Below are positions 35,424-45,788 of a stretch of 64,000 nt of DNA, piece by piece. The notes under the pieces are model-generated. The model had not been told where the DNA came from. It did not search any database and saw nothing but the letters and a program-made list of their open reading frames with translations. Source of the DNA: Archivesica marissinica (Eukaryota; Mollusca; Bivalvia; Venerida; Vesicomyidae); the NCBI GenBank assembly GCA_014843695.1, contig CM026398.1:47254147-47318146 (forward strand), in the 5' to 3' direction. The first letter of the stretch is position 1; every line of letters begins with the position of its first letter. The position numbers were made by a program, and so were the translations under genes.

Positions 35424-37527
35424 ATGGTTCTCATTTTGTTTGTGTCTATTTCACAATTCTGTCTTAATGAAGCAATGTTTGTTCGCGAGAATGTTGTTTT
35501 TAAAAAGACGAATGATATACACGTAAATGAGGGGCGTTGGTTGATTACATTGGTTCATGATTAAAAGCCTTATAAATCATTAGTACGCAACATTGATGAA
35601 GATATGGAAACAGCCAAAATTGTAATTGGAAACATGAAGGACTGGTACATGGATGACCATATATCATATTTTGAAACATTTCAAAGTTTGGAAATTGAAG
35701 TAAACATTTTAAATGACACGTTAATGTCAATTCACACCAGTTTTGAAGATTTCAACAGTTTGACTGGCATCACACGAAATAAAAGGTCATTATTGCCCAT
35801 AATAGGTCAAGCAATGAGTGTGTTATTTGGTACTGTTTCAGAAAATGATCTAGAAAATATTGACAAAAACATTCAGTCTTTATCCTCTAATCAAAACCAG
35901 ATCATACATGATGTAGAAACTAGTTTGACTGTGTTGAATTTGACTAGATATGAAGTATCTAAAAAAATAGAAGAACAATTTTTGAAATTATTCGTGTTAT
36001 TCAAAGCCTTGACAATAAAATTCACAATCTAAAAGAACTCTTTGAAGAAATATTTGTTCGATTGGAGCAATTTGTACATGTTTATTTACAATCTCATATG
36101 CTCATAGATGAATTAAAATTATCAACTCAAAATACTATTATGTATCTAGAAAATCTCAAGTCTGAACTAAATATGTTATCGATGCATCATCTTTCAAATG
36201 GAATAATTTCTCCCAAAGAGTTACAGATGATCTTATTACAAATCGAAACTAAGCTACCCTTAAATTTTGAGCTACCTATAGATCCCAGAATAGATATTTG
36301 GCATTATTACAAAACAGTAACATGTGTCACTTATATAGAAACATTTCAAATTCGCATCATAGTTCAAATTCCACTAACCAAAACAACTGAACAGTTTGAA
36401 ATTTATGAAATATATCATTTACCGTTACCATTACCAAAAGGAAAAAATGCTTTAGCATATACTGCTAATGTTGTCCTTGAAACAAATTGGCTGATGATCA
36501 GCAAAAGTCGTTCAACATTTGCAATTCTAGATGCTAATGCATTCAAAATATGCAGCAATCCTTTTGTAAAATACTGCGATCCAAAAACACCATTTTACAA
36601 AACAAATTTGAATGTTATGTGTATAACAGCGTTGTTCGTGAAAAACTCCCAATCACCAAGTAAATACTATAAACATAAAGTTCAGATTAGCCGACTGCCA
36701 ATTGCAAAATATGTTGATGTTGGCATTTGGATAATTGCGACAAATAAGCGTTTACAATTTACAGTAAATTGTAGAAATGCAGATATGACACCATATGATA
36801 TAAACATCCAACCTCCATTTGGCATTATTAAACTAAACAACACATGCCAAATGGTTATATTGAACTATCAGAATATTTGGAAAAAGGTTCCAGTTATAAA
36901 ATGTCAGATCCTTTGGCATCTCTGTTGACATTACACAACATATCAACATTTCACATTTGGAATAATTTTAGAAATCACTTTCCAAACCTAACAACTGTTA
37001 AAATTCCTAAAGATTTGTTAGAATTGAAGGAAATCCCGATGATTGAATTTATAAAGCATGTTAAAAAGTACCAGCCCATAACTATAAAGAACAGTCACAG
37101 TTATTTTCATTATGTAGTCATAGGGATTGGGTTAGCAATTATTGTAATCATTGTAATTTGTTGTAAAACAAACATCAGCCAACGACTTCAGTTTTCCAAA
37201 TTTATAACATGTTTAATTAGTAGACACAAACATAGTGATTCAAAGAATTCTCCTACTCCATCCACGTCGCCATCTATGGAAGATATGTCGTTAACGGCTG
37301 ATGTACACACCGTTAATGCCGAACAACTGGTCGACTCGTTACGAGGGGACGACGATATCATTTCTCAGGGGCAACATCCCCCTGTGACCAGTGAATTTCA
37401 GGCTTCACAATTTACGTCAATGCGCGGAGGCTTGAATCGTAGAGGAAGTATATTGCTACATGCGTTGAGGCGAAATCAAGACAGACAACAGCTGCGACAA
37501 TGTGCACTGAGTAATACGACGTCGTAA
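35424..37527 (+). pseudogene. env: Env-like fusion glycoprotein gene (baculovirus-F/errantivirus type), broken
   Basis: The first segment starts at ATG 35424 with a hydrophobic signal-like leader (MVLILFVSISQFCLNEA) and hits an in-frame TAA at 35562-35564. The same frame then runs on to 36032 and carries a furin-type RNKR site (cleavage after about 35786), followed directly by a fusion-peptide-like stretch (SLLPIIGQAMSVLFG) and an acidic helix, the layout of baculovirus F and gypsy Env proteins. A shift near 35,980 leads to the cysteine-bearing ectodomain frame (36062-36928). A second shift near 36,850 leads to the last frame (to 37527), which has one membrane span (about residues 91-107 of that frame) and a long ~120-residue tail. 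With one stop and two frameshifts it cannot be made as one protein. Confidence 0.75.
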
Positions 37528-40525
37528 AATTGTAAATAAATGGAGAACTGTTGAAGATATTATTGTGCACAAGTTGGATTTATTGTAAATAATGTTCAAA
37601 TGGTGATATAAACAATGGACTTAGCATACATCCAGGGAGTGGCCCTCTTCGTTACCCACAAGGTGACATATAAGACCGGCTCGTTGGATTGTTATGAACA
37701 ATTAGTCACAGTTTCACCATTTTATCATAATGACTGACACAAGATGATCCAAGGGGGATTACTCACTATGGTAGAATACTAAGACAATGTACAATATCTA
37801 CAATTTATTTACATATAAATGAATGATGATACTATATATAGATGCAAGAGGTAATGACTGAAACGTCATTTGGCGGCCTGAAAAGTTCACGTGTTCCGTT
37901 GTTAGTTCTTTGCCGGTTAGACACTTGTTGATTTAATCATTCGCGGAATATTTCAAGGATGTAACGTTTTACATATATCTGGGTTGGTTCGCTCTTAAGC
38001 GTGTCGGGCCAACCTTCTATGCCGGTTTCCTGGTTGTCCGGTCACGTGGTAACTCCGGGTCGTTCCGGTCTGCAGTTCCACTCTTAGTTTCTTAGCCTGG
38101 TGGGTCTGTCGTCGCTCATCGGGCGATTACGTGGGTGACGTCCTTTGACGGCTATCCACACATTGGCAGTTCCCCAGCTGTTAGCATCTCACACTCCACT
38201 CCATGTTGCGTGCGGCTACACTTTTATAATAAGTACGTCATATTAAAGACGAGCATCTAGTATGCATGTTCATTGGTATTCCATACCTGTGACTTAACTA
38301 AGTCGGTTCCACCTGGTGTAGGCTCAGCTCCTATCTCATAGTGCCCTTCGCATCTAATTCACCAGTTTTCGCGTAAATACATACAGTTTCGCGACATCTT
38401 ATCAATTATGTGATTACATCGACAAAGTTCCATTATATCAATCAAGTTCCCTCATACACGAGTATATACATAATACGTCAATTGTACACTGTAAGCTGTG
38501 TACAAAACACCTTAATTATTCACTGTACGCGGTGTATGGTTACATTAGTTCATAACGGACGGATGCCGTATAACGTATCGGACTGGCACCATTCATACAT
38601 CAGCCGGACGATATCTCACAGTGACATTCACATTTATACATCCATGACAATATAAAGTAACAATAAAAAGTAATTACATTCAAAGTATGCAACATAGTAA
38701 CATGCCTTAGACTCCTTATTCCAATGGAACATGTTTCGCCATCGGGCGAACTATAGTTGTATAAATAACCACCTGGTTACTAATTTACAATGAATGAAAC
38801 CCCGGTCAGTTCTACATAATGAACTTGTTTCGTAATCAAGTGAATGCATCGTAATCAAGTGAATGCAAACTGCATACCAAGTTCTATATACTGAACTTGT
38901 TTCGCACTCAAGTGAAAGTAAACTATATACTAAACCATTGCAATAATTTACTCGAATAGCTATAACGCAAAAGACACCACCTTCTGTAGGCTGGTGAAAA
39001 CAGTCAAGATTCCTTGCACAATTTGGCTATAAATATACAGTGAGAATAGTAGCAAAATTGAGAATTTAAAGAAATATCTATAAATTGCACTTACGTGATC
39101 AAATCCGCATTTCGCTCTGACCAAATTCTCACAACGTTTGCTCCACTCACGGTCAGTTCGTGTTGTGTCGTTTGACGTGAATGGTAATATGTCAGGTCTC
39201 TTACTGTGTTAAATAGTTGTTCAGCCCATGCTAATCTCACAATTCACTAAATCCCTGTGCTACCGTTATCATGTGATATGTAAAATAAACTAGTTTATAG
39301 AGGCCCTGGTATATGGATTTATTACAATAGGTTACACAGAAATAAACCTTATTATGTTATCTCTGTCCGATATTATCCAGGAAACGCTTTAAATAGTTCC
39401 CCTATAACATCCAAGAAGATTGGATCCTCTTAGATCACGATACCTCCCCTTATACTCCACTTATACCTGGATCTTTGAAGATGTGTTTACCTTGATTGGA
39501 AAACCCCTTCTATAAAATGGGAAAATGAGGCCCCGACTTAGGGTTATAATAATGTGTTCATTAATACAAGAGTCATTTTGTGACAATGACACTTATGACT
39601 GCTATGTTTTAATTGAAGAATATTGGAGATTACATAACACCTATGATAGAGGCATCAAAACAAATGGATAGACTTTTGGCAACGACTCTTTCACAACAGC
39701 AACTGATAAAACATCAATGTCAGACAATTGAACAACCAACAAATAAATTCATCAACGAACAGCATGAAATGATGATTCATCTACATAACCAACATGTGGA
39801 ATAAATGTATATCAATGAGCAATCAGAGCAAATCGATAGAATGTTTAAAGCTTGCTTTGATGTCAGAGCTACAAACGATCCTCAATAAATAAGCAACGAT
39901 AAACTTAACTGAAATAATATAATAACTTTACAAGGTCGAACTAACTTTATTACCACTTCGGACTTGCGGATGAAACAATCAGATATTCATCTGCTAATTG
40001 GACTAAACACTTCATTTATATATGAAGTCATGATCATGTCTTGGAAAATGACACGCTTCGTTCATAAGTTTGTCATAAATTCGTTTGGTTACAGCGGGCC
40101 TCCTGGCCAGGTATATTATCAAGTCACGTCCAACGATAACGTACCTTAGGCGATGTTACCAACCCATGATGGCACGAATACCACCGTCAACTATGCCATT
40201 ATATAGATGATATGATGACCTTACCACCAACTAGAAACATTGACAATTTAACTTGTTTTATTAACTGCATTTTTGTGTGTGTTACTTTTGTGTTTTATTT
40301 TCAAGTTATTACGCGTGTGTTTAAGCATATAACACTTGAAGAGCATATCCTTATATGATGCTATAATACGTCATGTACACCGAATGCATATTGGTGTCAA
40401 CAATTTCATAGTAACATTTTATTATTATTTGTTTATTATTTTAATGTATATTATGACGTAGGCACATAGTAGATTTGTTGGTATTGTGCTGGTCAGATTA
40501 ATTAAAACTAATTAATCTTCTGATC
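37528..40525 (+). other. 3-kb region between env and 3' LTR without a recognised gene
   Basis: AT-rich apart from a GC-richer patch at 37,980-38,200. Small direct repeats are visible near 38,810-38,940 (GAACTTGTTTCG and AATCAAGTGAATGCA). The short frame 39613-39804 (63 codons, Q/H-rich) has no support. This stretch may be captured host DNA, a decayed accessory gene or a nested element. Confidence 0.5.
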
Positions 40526-40535
40526 AGGGGAGGAG
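40526..40535 (+). promoter_or_regulatory. Polypurine tract
   Basis: AGGGGAGGAG lies directly against the first base of the 3' LTR, the standard position of the plus-strand primer. Confidence 0.85.
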
Positions 40536-41215
40536 TGTAACATAGTTACCTTTTGCCTTACGCCTATATACATGTGTAGTGATTAATTACCTTATGTTTT
40601 GATGACTCTCTTAATTTAATTATTTAAACATGTATGATTATATTATAGGACAACAGTCTTTTCAGTGTGTGTACGGTATGTCCTTTGTTAGGGACATATG
40701 ATATACATATCTGCACTTGATAAAATGGATGGATGAATTCCATTGTTTGGATCACGCAACCATCATATGGGATTTCACCAGACATGTGGTGATAGAGTGC
40801 TTACTAAGCAGCGTACACACAATGAATTGACTGGTGCAAGCCGGAATTAATGCATGGTTTGCAGAGGTGTTGCACTCTCTTTGGCACTAGACACGGACGG
40901 GGTCACAAGGTCATGGAAACGCATGATCGTGTGATCAAGTCTATGTGATATTCCATGCCAAATTGTCAACAATTGAAAAGCTAAATGAATTTGATTAGTT
41001 AAAAGAATTGTGGGCAGAGCTTATAGATCTCCTCACAATTGTCTATAAAACCATCTCGGACAACTGAGAGAGGGAGAGAGCCTGGTTGGTTACTATTGAC
41101 ACTAGCTTCTCTGTGTTGGTTATAATGTCGGCTCTTAGATGTAATTAAATGCTATTAAGACTTTGTTGTTGCTGTGATTACGTCCGGAGAGCCTCGCCGA
41201 GTCCACATCGTAACA
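40536..41215 (+). repeat. 3' LTR (680 bp)
   Basis: Matches 28286-28965 with about 17 substitutions by eye and the same length and ends. The base after it belongs to lectin duplication unit 1. Confidence 0.95.
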
Positions 41216-41216
41216 C

Positions 41217-41530
41217 AATCACTCTGCCATTGAAGCCACCAAAATACAAAATATTGGTCAACTTCTGTTTAATCTTGAATTAAGTATGCCACTGTATGTG
41301 CATGCGTGTGTACCTGTCCTATATTGTGTGTGTTGTTCTCTTGCATAGCAGCACGCCATGTTTCTCAATTGGTAAGTAACGACACAGTGTACATTCCGTC
41401 CGCTGTATGTTGTCCAGGAAGTAAGATGTCGACTTGAACTGGATTCTTCTTTGCACGCAGATGGACAAACAAACATTGCCGGAATAGATTTATTGTAGCT
41501 ATCTTAGATTCTTGCCTTGAACATACTTGC
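41217..41530. other. SINE A head remnant and unassigned DNA
   Basis: The first ~30 bases are the tRNA-like end of a reversed SINE A that is complete in unit 2 (56388-56597). Here the 3' LTR has replaced the rest. The remainder shows no clear gene. It may include upstream parts of the NXPE-like pseudogene. Confidence 0.5.
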
Positions 41531-42021
41531 ATTGTCCGAACTGGTGATTCGACAATTAGACAGATGTTTATCCCATAGAAAGTCTACTACCATGTACCTG
41601 GGTCACTGATACATTTTCACAAAGTGGAGAGCACAGACCAGCCACTTGTATAAATACGGCGCTTAACTTTAGCCTCGCATTGGATCTGCATTCGCTTCCG
41701 TATTGTACCGGAGATACACCGCACCATTACTTGAAGTCGTTCCGTGCTTACCTAGACGAACTAGAAGACGAAGGCAAAGTAATAGTAGTGTTACATATGT
41801 ACGCTCATATCATTAATTACCATTCGCATGCATTCGTTGAAACATTAAAAGACACGCAAATGGGAGTCGTTGGGCTTCTAAATAGGAACAAAAATGCTCA
41901 TATTAACATAAATGATCCGCACGCATATTCAATTTCGAAAAATACGGAACATATGTTGTGGATGTCAGGTGCGTATACTGAATTTGAATTTAAAGACCTC
42001 ATTGATAGGAGTTACATATTT
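41531..42021 (+). pseudogene. NXPE-like / PC-esterase domain fragment (copy 1)
   Basis: One frame reads VRTGDSTIRQMF at 41534-41569, matching the GDS motif at the start of NXPE-type esterase domains, and then meets TAG. A second frame (open from about 41,680) gives YLDELEDEGKVIVVLHMYAH, a YHSHAF block and GLLNRNKNAHININDPHAYS. In order these match the middle of the NXPE C-terminal domain. The frame then enters a reversed SINE B and stops at 42099. There are stops between the two parts and no visible rest of the gene. Family assignment is by motif order only. Confidence 0.55.
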
Positions 42022-42229
42022 ACGGGCAGTTTACCGAACAACACCTTTCCTGGGCAGGCTCCAGTGGTTAACCAGTACTTGGTGCACCAACCTCCGTAAG
42101 AAACTGTCAACTTTTATTTTGATATATATCAGACATGGTCTGAGTGGGGCTTGAACCCGTGACCATTAGTGATGATATGTTACAGTGGTATACAAGTCAG
42201 CGACCGTAACAACTTGACAACGGAGGCGG
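42022..42229 (-). mobile_element. SINE family B, minus strand, 3'-truncated
   Basis: Begins at ACGGGCAGTTTACCGAACAA, so it lacks the family's terminal tail, and ends at the tRNA-like CGGAGGCGG. It truncates the NXPE-like fragment. Confidence 0.7.
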
Positions 42230-42426
42230 ACTCCTGCTAATTGTGATATATTAAGCAATAAATACCAACTATATCGACATGAGTTAGGCTCCGCATTTGA
42301 TACGTCTATGGCGACTAGTAACAGAACATCTGATAAATCTACAATTTCAACAAGCTCAAAACAAATAGGTTTGGGACAGGAATGTCAAAGAAACACGTAC
42401 TGCTTGAGTTAAATCACTTGTTTAAG

Positions 42427-42575
42427 GAATGCATCGCGGGTTAATAGTTTCCATTAGAGTATGAACTACATTGGGCGTGGTTAAAGTTGGTGGAGGCCGA
42501 AGGCATCCTCGCTAACGTTAAGCATGCCCAGTGTAGTTCATACACCAATGGAAACTATTAACCCGCGATTCATTA
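42427..42575. repeat. Foldback element with ~49-bp inverted arms (copy 1)
   Basis: Left arm AATGCATCGCGGGTTAATAG... is mirrored by ...CTATTAACCCGCGATTCATT with about four mismatches over 49 bp. The ~50-bp centre is itself partly palindromic (GTTAAAGTT / AACGTTAA). It looks like a MITE or a cruciform-forming repeat. Target-site duplication is not clear. Confidence 0.8.
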
Positions 42576-43076
42576 CTTATATTTTTACATTCATTATTCT
42601 TTTTAATGACATAAAGAACATATAGCGCACTTTTCACTTAAAGTGTTTGTATTGTTACATAGTCCTGATTTGCAAATTACCGTGTGGTGGAAACAAGTAA
42701 ATAGACCGTAAACTGTAAGACACGCATTTTCTCGTGACGAACGATGCCTAACACTGCGTATGCGCATGCTCATAACTTCGGGTGCGCATGTCGGCTGCAT
42801 ATTATTAGTTGGGAACCATCATGCAACGTATCACGAAAGTGTATGCAATCAGAGTACATACTTTCATCTAAGGACATGCAATAGCGATGTAAATATAAAG
42901 ATATAAAGTTAATAGCGATGTACATTATCGATTTAGAATGATTGATTTGACTGTGATTATTAATTATTCTGAGTTGGATGCCATTTTGTATTTTTTCAGG
43001 GGCTTAACATTTGCCCATATGTGACTACTTGCAAGGTTATTGAGATATTATGTATATCTAATAGCCATTTTTTTAA
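42576..43076. other. Unassigned intergenic DNA
   Basis: No gene recognised. The sequence is repeated almost unchanged in unit 2. Confidence 0.4.
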
Positions 43077-43320
43077 ATTAAGTTTATTTAACGTCGCTAC
43101 TGGTTGCCTATTTGAGCGACGGGGAGTTTACCTAACAACACCTTTCCTTGGGAGGCTCCAGCGGTTTCCAGTACATGGTACACCAACCTCCGTAAGAAAC
43201 TGCTAACGTTTTCATATAAAGAGACACGATCTAAGCGGGGCTTGAACCCGTGACCACCAGTGGTGATAGGTTACAGTTGTATGCAAGTCAGCGACCGTAA
43301 CCACTCGATCGCGGAGGCGG
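43077..43320 (-). mobile_element. SINE family B, minus strand, near full length
   Basis: From AAATTAAGTTTATTTAACGT (3' tail, reversed) to the tRNA-like GATCGCGGAGGCGG. The B-box-like GCTTGAACCCGTG lies on the plus strand at about 43241. Confidence 0.75.
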
Positions 43321-43487
43321 TCATCCAATAGCTAGTAGAGACCGTTGATTGTAGTGAGATGCGCATCATATAGGTTGATCGATTAAGACATACTATGACT
43401 AGTGGATTCCCGCCCGGTAATTAAACAACCCTCAGCTTGTAAATTATGTCCTAGCTAAGCCACTGGATAGTACATGTAGTTCGTGGG

Positions 43488-43712
43488 GCCTCCGTGGCCG
43501 AGTGGTTAAGGTAGTTGACTTCAAATAACCTGTCCCTCGCCGCTGTAGGTTCGATTCTCACTTGGGGTATCGAATTATTTCATGTCAGCTGGCTTACGGA
43601 AGGTCGGTGCCCGTTCGTGTCTGAAATACGTCTTGGATGGGAACCCGGGATATTCCTCCACTAATAACCTGAGAGCCGAACTATGACCTGAGCTGTGACA
43701 TTACCCCCCCAA
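43488..43712 (+). mobile_element. SINE family A
   Basis: Head GCCTCCGTGGCCGAGTGGTT (A box) and GTAGGTTCGATTCTC (B box) look like a Ser/Leu-type tRNA, but acceptor and anticodon stems do not pair well, so it is not a tRNA gene. The body with GTCAGCTGGCTTACGGAAGG is shared with the other copies. It is followed by a C-rich and (CAC)n microsatellite at 43,705-43,761. Confidence 0.75.
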
Positions 43713-43761
43713 CACCCCCACACCCCCACCACCACCACCACCACCACCACCACCACCACCA
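43705..43761. repeat. C-run and (CAC)n microsatellite
   Basis: CCCCCCC, CACCCCCACACCCC and then about eleven CAC triplets. The unit 2 copy is shorter. Confidence 0.85.
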
Positions 43762-45565
43762 AGAACAACAAACAGTACATGAAGTTTGGGGCTTACATAG
43801 GAGTATAGGTCAGATACTGTTATTATAATGGTGGATTCGGATTGATTGAAAAGGTGTAGGGAATCTATTAAGATTTAATGAAAATGATTACTGAACATAT
43901 ATTATCCAGAACAGTGAAACTGCAATTAAATCATGTACAATATATCAGCTCCATCTTGGGATATTGAATTTTGCAAAATATTTGGTGGAAAATAAAACAT
44001 AAATGCAGGTTTAAGTGAAAATTCACCACCAAATTACTCAGAATCAGACCTGTCACTCTCACGCATTCTGCGTGAGTCTCACGCAATCGAGTCCCATCTC
44101 ACGGTCTCACTCATGATCAATGATCTCTCACTTATATACCAACCGTCTGCGTGTATCCTGCTCGACGGTTTCCGACGCTCATGATCATCAATCTACACGC
44201 TCAATTGTCACGTCATAAAAAAAATCAAAAAAACCCTTATATACAACTATTTGCGAAGTCTGACGGTTTCCAGAAAGCGAACCCTACCAATGAAATCGTA
44301 ACTCTACAAGTATCGGTACATACGGGGTAACGGGGTAACGGGGTTAGAAAGTCGCAACTGCGGATAGTCCGGGTATCACGATCGGCGTAAATCGGCGTAT
44401 GCAATCAAGTCCACCTAATTGAATGTCATCCGGTGTCGGAGGAAAAGAAAGTCGGACGTTTACGAACTTTCGAGTTTGTGACGTGTAAGTATTAACTGTT
44501 TCCTGGTGATTATTGCTATTTGCATCATCATCTTACACATTTAACTACCGGCTAAGTGATATAGTTTTGATTTGTCTACACAGAATTTGACAGAAACAGG
44601 TTAAATGCAATGCCGAATTATCCAGTAACCGACGGATAACAGTAACCGTGCGTGGTCACAACATTGGTTGGGTACAATTGTTATGGAGAAAAAACAATTT
44701 TGTGCTGTTATAGGACCCCCCCTGGCCAATTTTTTTTTGGGTGTGGACTTTGTCCTTTTTTAAAGAATTTTCGGATGTGTGATTTCGCGTGTCGCACAGC
44801 GTGGACTTTATTTCATTTCTGTGCCCAACCACGATAGTGGAGGGGCATCTAGGATTACCCTTGTCAGTCTGTCCCGTATTACCCTTGTCCGTCCGTATAT
44901 TCCATTTCAACTAATATGTTTCAATTATTAGTAGCCATTGGCTACTGCTAGTGCCAACCTAGGTGTCAGAACTAGTTTTGTGTAAAAAACCTCATTTTTT
45001 GGTCAAAATATGAGAGAAAAATATACCTCCCAGAAAGCAGGAGAATGCATTTCAGAGGGTCTAGGGGAAAAACAATTTCCGGGGGGGCATGCCCCCGGGC
45101 CCCCCTAGGAAACTCGCCCCTTCGGGGCTCAATACAAAGTCTCACTCAATTCAATTTCAAAAGGTTGACAGCTCTGCAGAATATGTGTCTGATAAACACC
45201 GAAATGCTAAGGTGCCAATTTCATGTGTTTCTAAGGTTGAAAATAAGTAGTTTTGGAAAACGTATAGTTGGAATGTATGTTATAATGGAGTGCTATGGGA
45301 ATTTTAATAGCAGTGCCAGACCTGCAGCATTTTCGGGAACTCGATTGGCCTTATCTCTTACATTATAAACTAGAGCGCTTTCCAGAAATGTTTTGTCCTA
45401 CTGCCCTAAATTCAATGCCTCGAGAGTTTTCTGGGAACTGATGTGCTTTAGAGAGTGCAGCATTTCCTTGAAACAAATGTAACGGGCGTTATCTTCCGAG
45501 AAACACTTTCAAACTACACTGTTAATGAGAAACAGTAAGCTAAGGGATGATTTAAAAGTAAAAAT
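43762..45565. other. Region upstream of the lectin gene
   Basis: No gene recognised. It holds a CTCACGCA-rich stretch (about 44,050-44,130). Unit 1 has ~100 bp here that unit 2 lacks, where an A-run stands in its place. A GC-rich double hairpin lies at about 45,081-45,127 (GGGGGCATGCCCCC, then GCCCCTTCGGGGC). The lectin promoter should lie here, but no TATA box or other site can be named. A 107-codon frame at 45045-45368 is identical in both units but has no recognisable domain. Confidence 0.4.
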
Positions 45566-45788
45566 ATGTGGGATTTTATGTTGTATTTAATGTTGCTGGG
45601 AATGGCGTTGGCAGATGACAGTGTTGAGTGTGACTGTCGTACTCTCGAGTTCATCAAAGAGCTCTTGCAAGATGAGATATTTGAGAGAAAACTGGAACAT
45701 AGAAACCTTCTCTCGGAAGTAGAAGAATTACAGGCGTTTGTAAGCGGTCGTTCTTTAGCCTCTAAGAAGACATTAACAGCCATAACAG
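45566..45788 (+). CDS. Lectin copy 1, exon 1 (signal peptide)
   Basis: Codes residues 1-74. MWDFMLYLMLLGMALA is a signal peptide, followed by DDSVECDCRTLEF and an acidic/leucine helix that starts the stalk. The donor is ACAG/GTAGGC in phase 1. Without splicing the frame stops at 45800-45802. Confidence 0.85.

Larger units (their letters stand above)
28286..41215 (+). mobile_element. Ty3/Gypsy LTR retrotransposon with an env-like gene (12.93 kb, defective)
   Basis: Two 680-bp LTRs (TGTAAC...GTAACA) enclose gag, protease, RT-RNase H, integrase and an env-like gene. The order RT-RNase H-integrase is that of Ty3/Gypsy. A polypurine tract abuts the 3' LTR. By eye the LTRs differ at about 17 of 680 positions, so the insertion is not brand new. 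Every long frame is broken: frameshifts in gag, before RT and twice in env; 70-bp and 28-bp tandem duplications in pol; and an in-frame stop early in env. The last 3 kb before the 3' LTR hold no recognisable gene. No target-site duplication is visible. Confidence 0.95.

Noticed and set aside
28281..41220. Target-site duplication of the LTR element
   Set aside because: Left flank ...CTGTACAG and right flank CAATCACT... share no direct repeat of 4-6 bases next to the LTRs.
41258..41476. 72-codon minus-strand frame present in both units
   Set aside because: Its conservation is explained by the recent duplication. No domain, and changes between units are mostly missense.
43488..43570. tRNA gene (Ser/Leu-like head with A and B boxes)
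   Set aside because: Acceptor and anticodon stems do not pair properly, and the sequence continues into a SINE body shared by other copies.
45045..45368. 107-codon frame identical in both units as a gene
   Set aside because: Starts in a GC-rich hairpin of repeat character. No recognisable domain, and identity follows from the recent duplication.
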